NCBI GenBank assembly: GCA_015234045.1
Contig: JADFWU010000061.1
Location: 1 to 15,336, forward strand
DNA: 15,336 nucleotides
DNA from: Magnetococcales bacterium
GTDB taxonomy: Bacteria; Pseudomonadota; Magnetococcia; Magnetococcales; JADFWU01
Direction: 5' to 3'
The translations under genes were made by a program, and so were the position numbers. The notes under the pieces were generated by a model. The model was not told the origin of the DNA. It did not search any database and was given only the letters and a program-made list of their open reading frames with translations. Positions 14,571 through 15,336 of this stretch are shown in pieces (the first letter of the stretch is position 1; each line of letters begins with the position of its first letter).

Positions 14571-15317
14571 ATGACCAATCTCGCAAAACGCTTCACCTTA
14601 ATTTTGCTGGCCTTTTTCACGATTATTCCCATAACCCACGCCCAGGAACCCAACTGGACCAGCTATGATGCGCTACTCAAGCGCCACCTCACCACCAAAA
14701 CCCATCAAGGAATCACCCTAAAATGGTTGGACTACCCAGCCGTTAAGCAAGATCCCATTTTTGCCGAAATTGTGACTACACTGCAAAATCACCCCCTCGA
14801 TAATTTCACCACACAAAAACAAAAAATCGCTTTCTATATCAACGCCTATAACATCTTTGCCATAAAAATGGTTCTCGATCACTGGCCCGTCGAGAGTATC
14901 AAAGACGCCGGTAGCTGGTTCAACTCAGTCTGGAAAAAACAGATTGGTACCTTGGATGGAGCGCCAATCACTCTTGATGAAATCGAACATAAAATCCTTC
15001 GCCCCATGAAGGAACCCCGAATCCATATGGCCATCGTCTGTGCATCGCTCAGTTGCCCAGATCTGCGAAATGAAGCCTACACCGCCGATAAACTGGATCA
15101 CCAACTGAATGACCAAACCCAACAATTCCTCACCAACGCCAGCAAAGGCTTGATCGTTCAACAAAATAAACTGACTCTTTCAAAAATATTTGATTGGTTT
15201 GAAACGGATTTTTCCGACACAATCGCGTTCATCCGGCAGTATCGGCCTGACATTCCAGCCAACGCCACCATTGATGGATATATGGACTATAACTGGTCTT
15301 TGAACGGTGCGCGGTAA
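14571..15317 (+). CDS. exported DUF547 family protein
   Basis: A 248-residue protein with an N-terminal signal peptide: K/R at 5-7, hydrophobic core 8-21, likely cleavage after THA at residue 24. It should act in the periplasm. The mature part matches the DUF547 family through IAFYINAYNIFAIK (86-99), HMAIVCASLSCPDL (152-165, with C157 and C162) and the C-terminal YMDYNWSLN. The paired cysteines and conserved asparagine resemble a papain-like or transglutaminase-type fold, but no activity is established to my knowledge. AAAAGG at 14558-14563 lies 7 bases before the ATG. It stands alone, divergent from the antitoxin-like gene across 142 bases, and is full length in the window. Confidence 0.88.
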   Translation: MTNLAKRFTLILLAFFTIIPITHAQEPNWTSYDALLKRHLTTKTHQGITLKWLDYPAVKQDPIFAEIVTTLQNHPLDNFTTQKQKIAFYINAYNIFAIKMVLDHWPVESIKDAGSWFNSVWKKQIGTLDGAPITLDEIEHKILRPMKEPRIHMAIVCASLSCPDLRNEAYTADKLDHQLNDQTQQFLTNASKGLIVQQNKLTLSKIFDWFETDFSDTIAFIRQYRPDIPANATIDGYMDYNWSLNGAR

Positions 15318-15336
15318 TGCAGACGTCTACTGAGTA

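Overview
The window looks like chromosomal DNA of a gammaproteobacterium. It has moderate GC, good Shine-Dalgarno sites, sigma70-type promoters, short REP-type palindromes and the widespread proteobacterial CGTCATTCCCGC-type inverted repeat. This rests on gene content and style only, and no genus can be named.

Left third (1-8126, plus strand): a tightly packed operon. The last codons of an upstream gene overlap by ATGA with an SbcC/Rad50/YhaN-like ATPase that carries two internal membrane segments and no zinc hook. It is followed by an exported all-helical protein of unknown role, then a 1258-residue membrane protein, then a small multi-spanning membrane protein. The large protein joins three modules: a six-helix membrane domain, a membrane-embedded spermidine-synthase-like (SAM-binding fold) protein, and a complete AHL-lactonase-type metallo-beta-lactamase. 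Its first module resembles the small downstream protein, so the two genes look paralogous over about 200 residues.

Middle (8127-9083, plus strand): a toxin-antitoxin locus made of an AbrB/MazE-type antitoxin, a Doc/Fic toxin and then a lone Phd/YefM-type antitoxin. A strong promoter (TTGAAA-17-TATAAT) overlaps a perfect 12-bp-arm inverted repeat, as expected for an autoregulated TA operon.

Centre right (9138-12806, minus strand): a 1222-residue NLR-like protein with a CHAT caspase-like protease domain, a STAND/NB-ARC-type ATPase and TPR-like repeats. The array includes five 41-residue (123-bp) units that are still similar in DNA. This is a strong candidate conflict/antiphage effector.

Right (12807-14161): about 1.35 kb without a convincing gene but rich in structure. 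It holds two inverted REP-like copies, a minus-strand terminator, a candidate structured RNA of about 470 nt ending in a strong plus-strand terminator, a cluster of hairpins with A-rich loops, and a REPIN-like inverted pair. It is followed by a second lone antitoxin-like gene (minus) and an exported DUF547 protein (plus).

The most notable items are the trimodular membrane fusion with its paralogous neighbour, the CHAT-STAND-TPR protein beside TA genes, and the hairpin-rich intergenic region with a candidate RNA.
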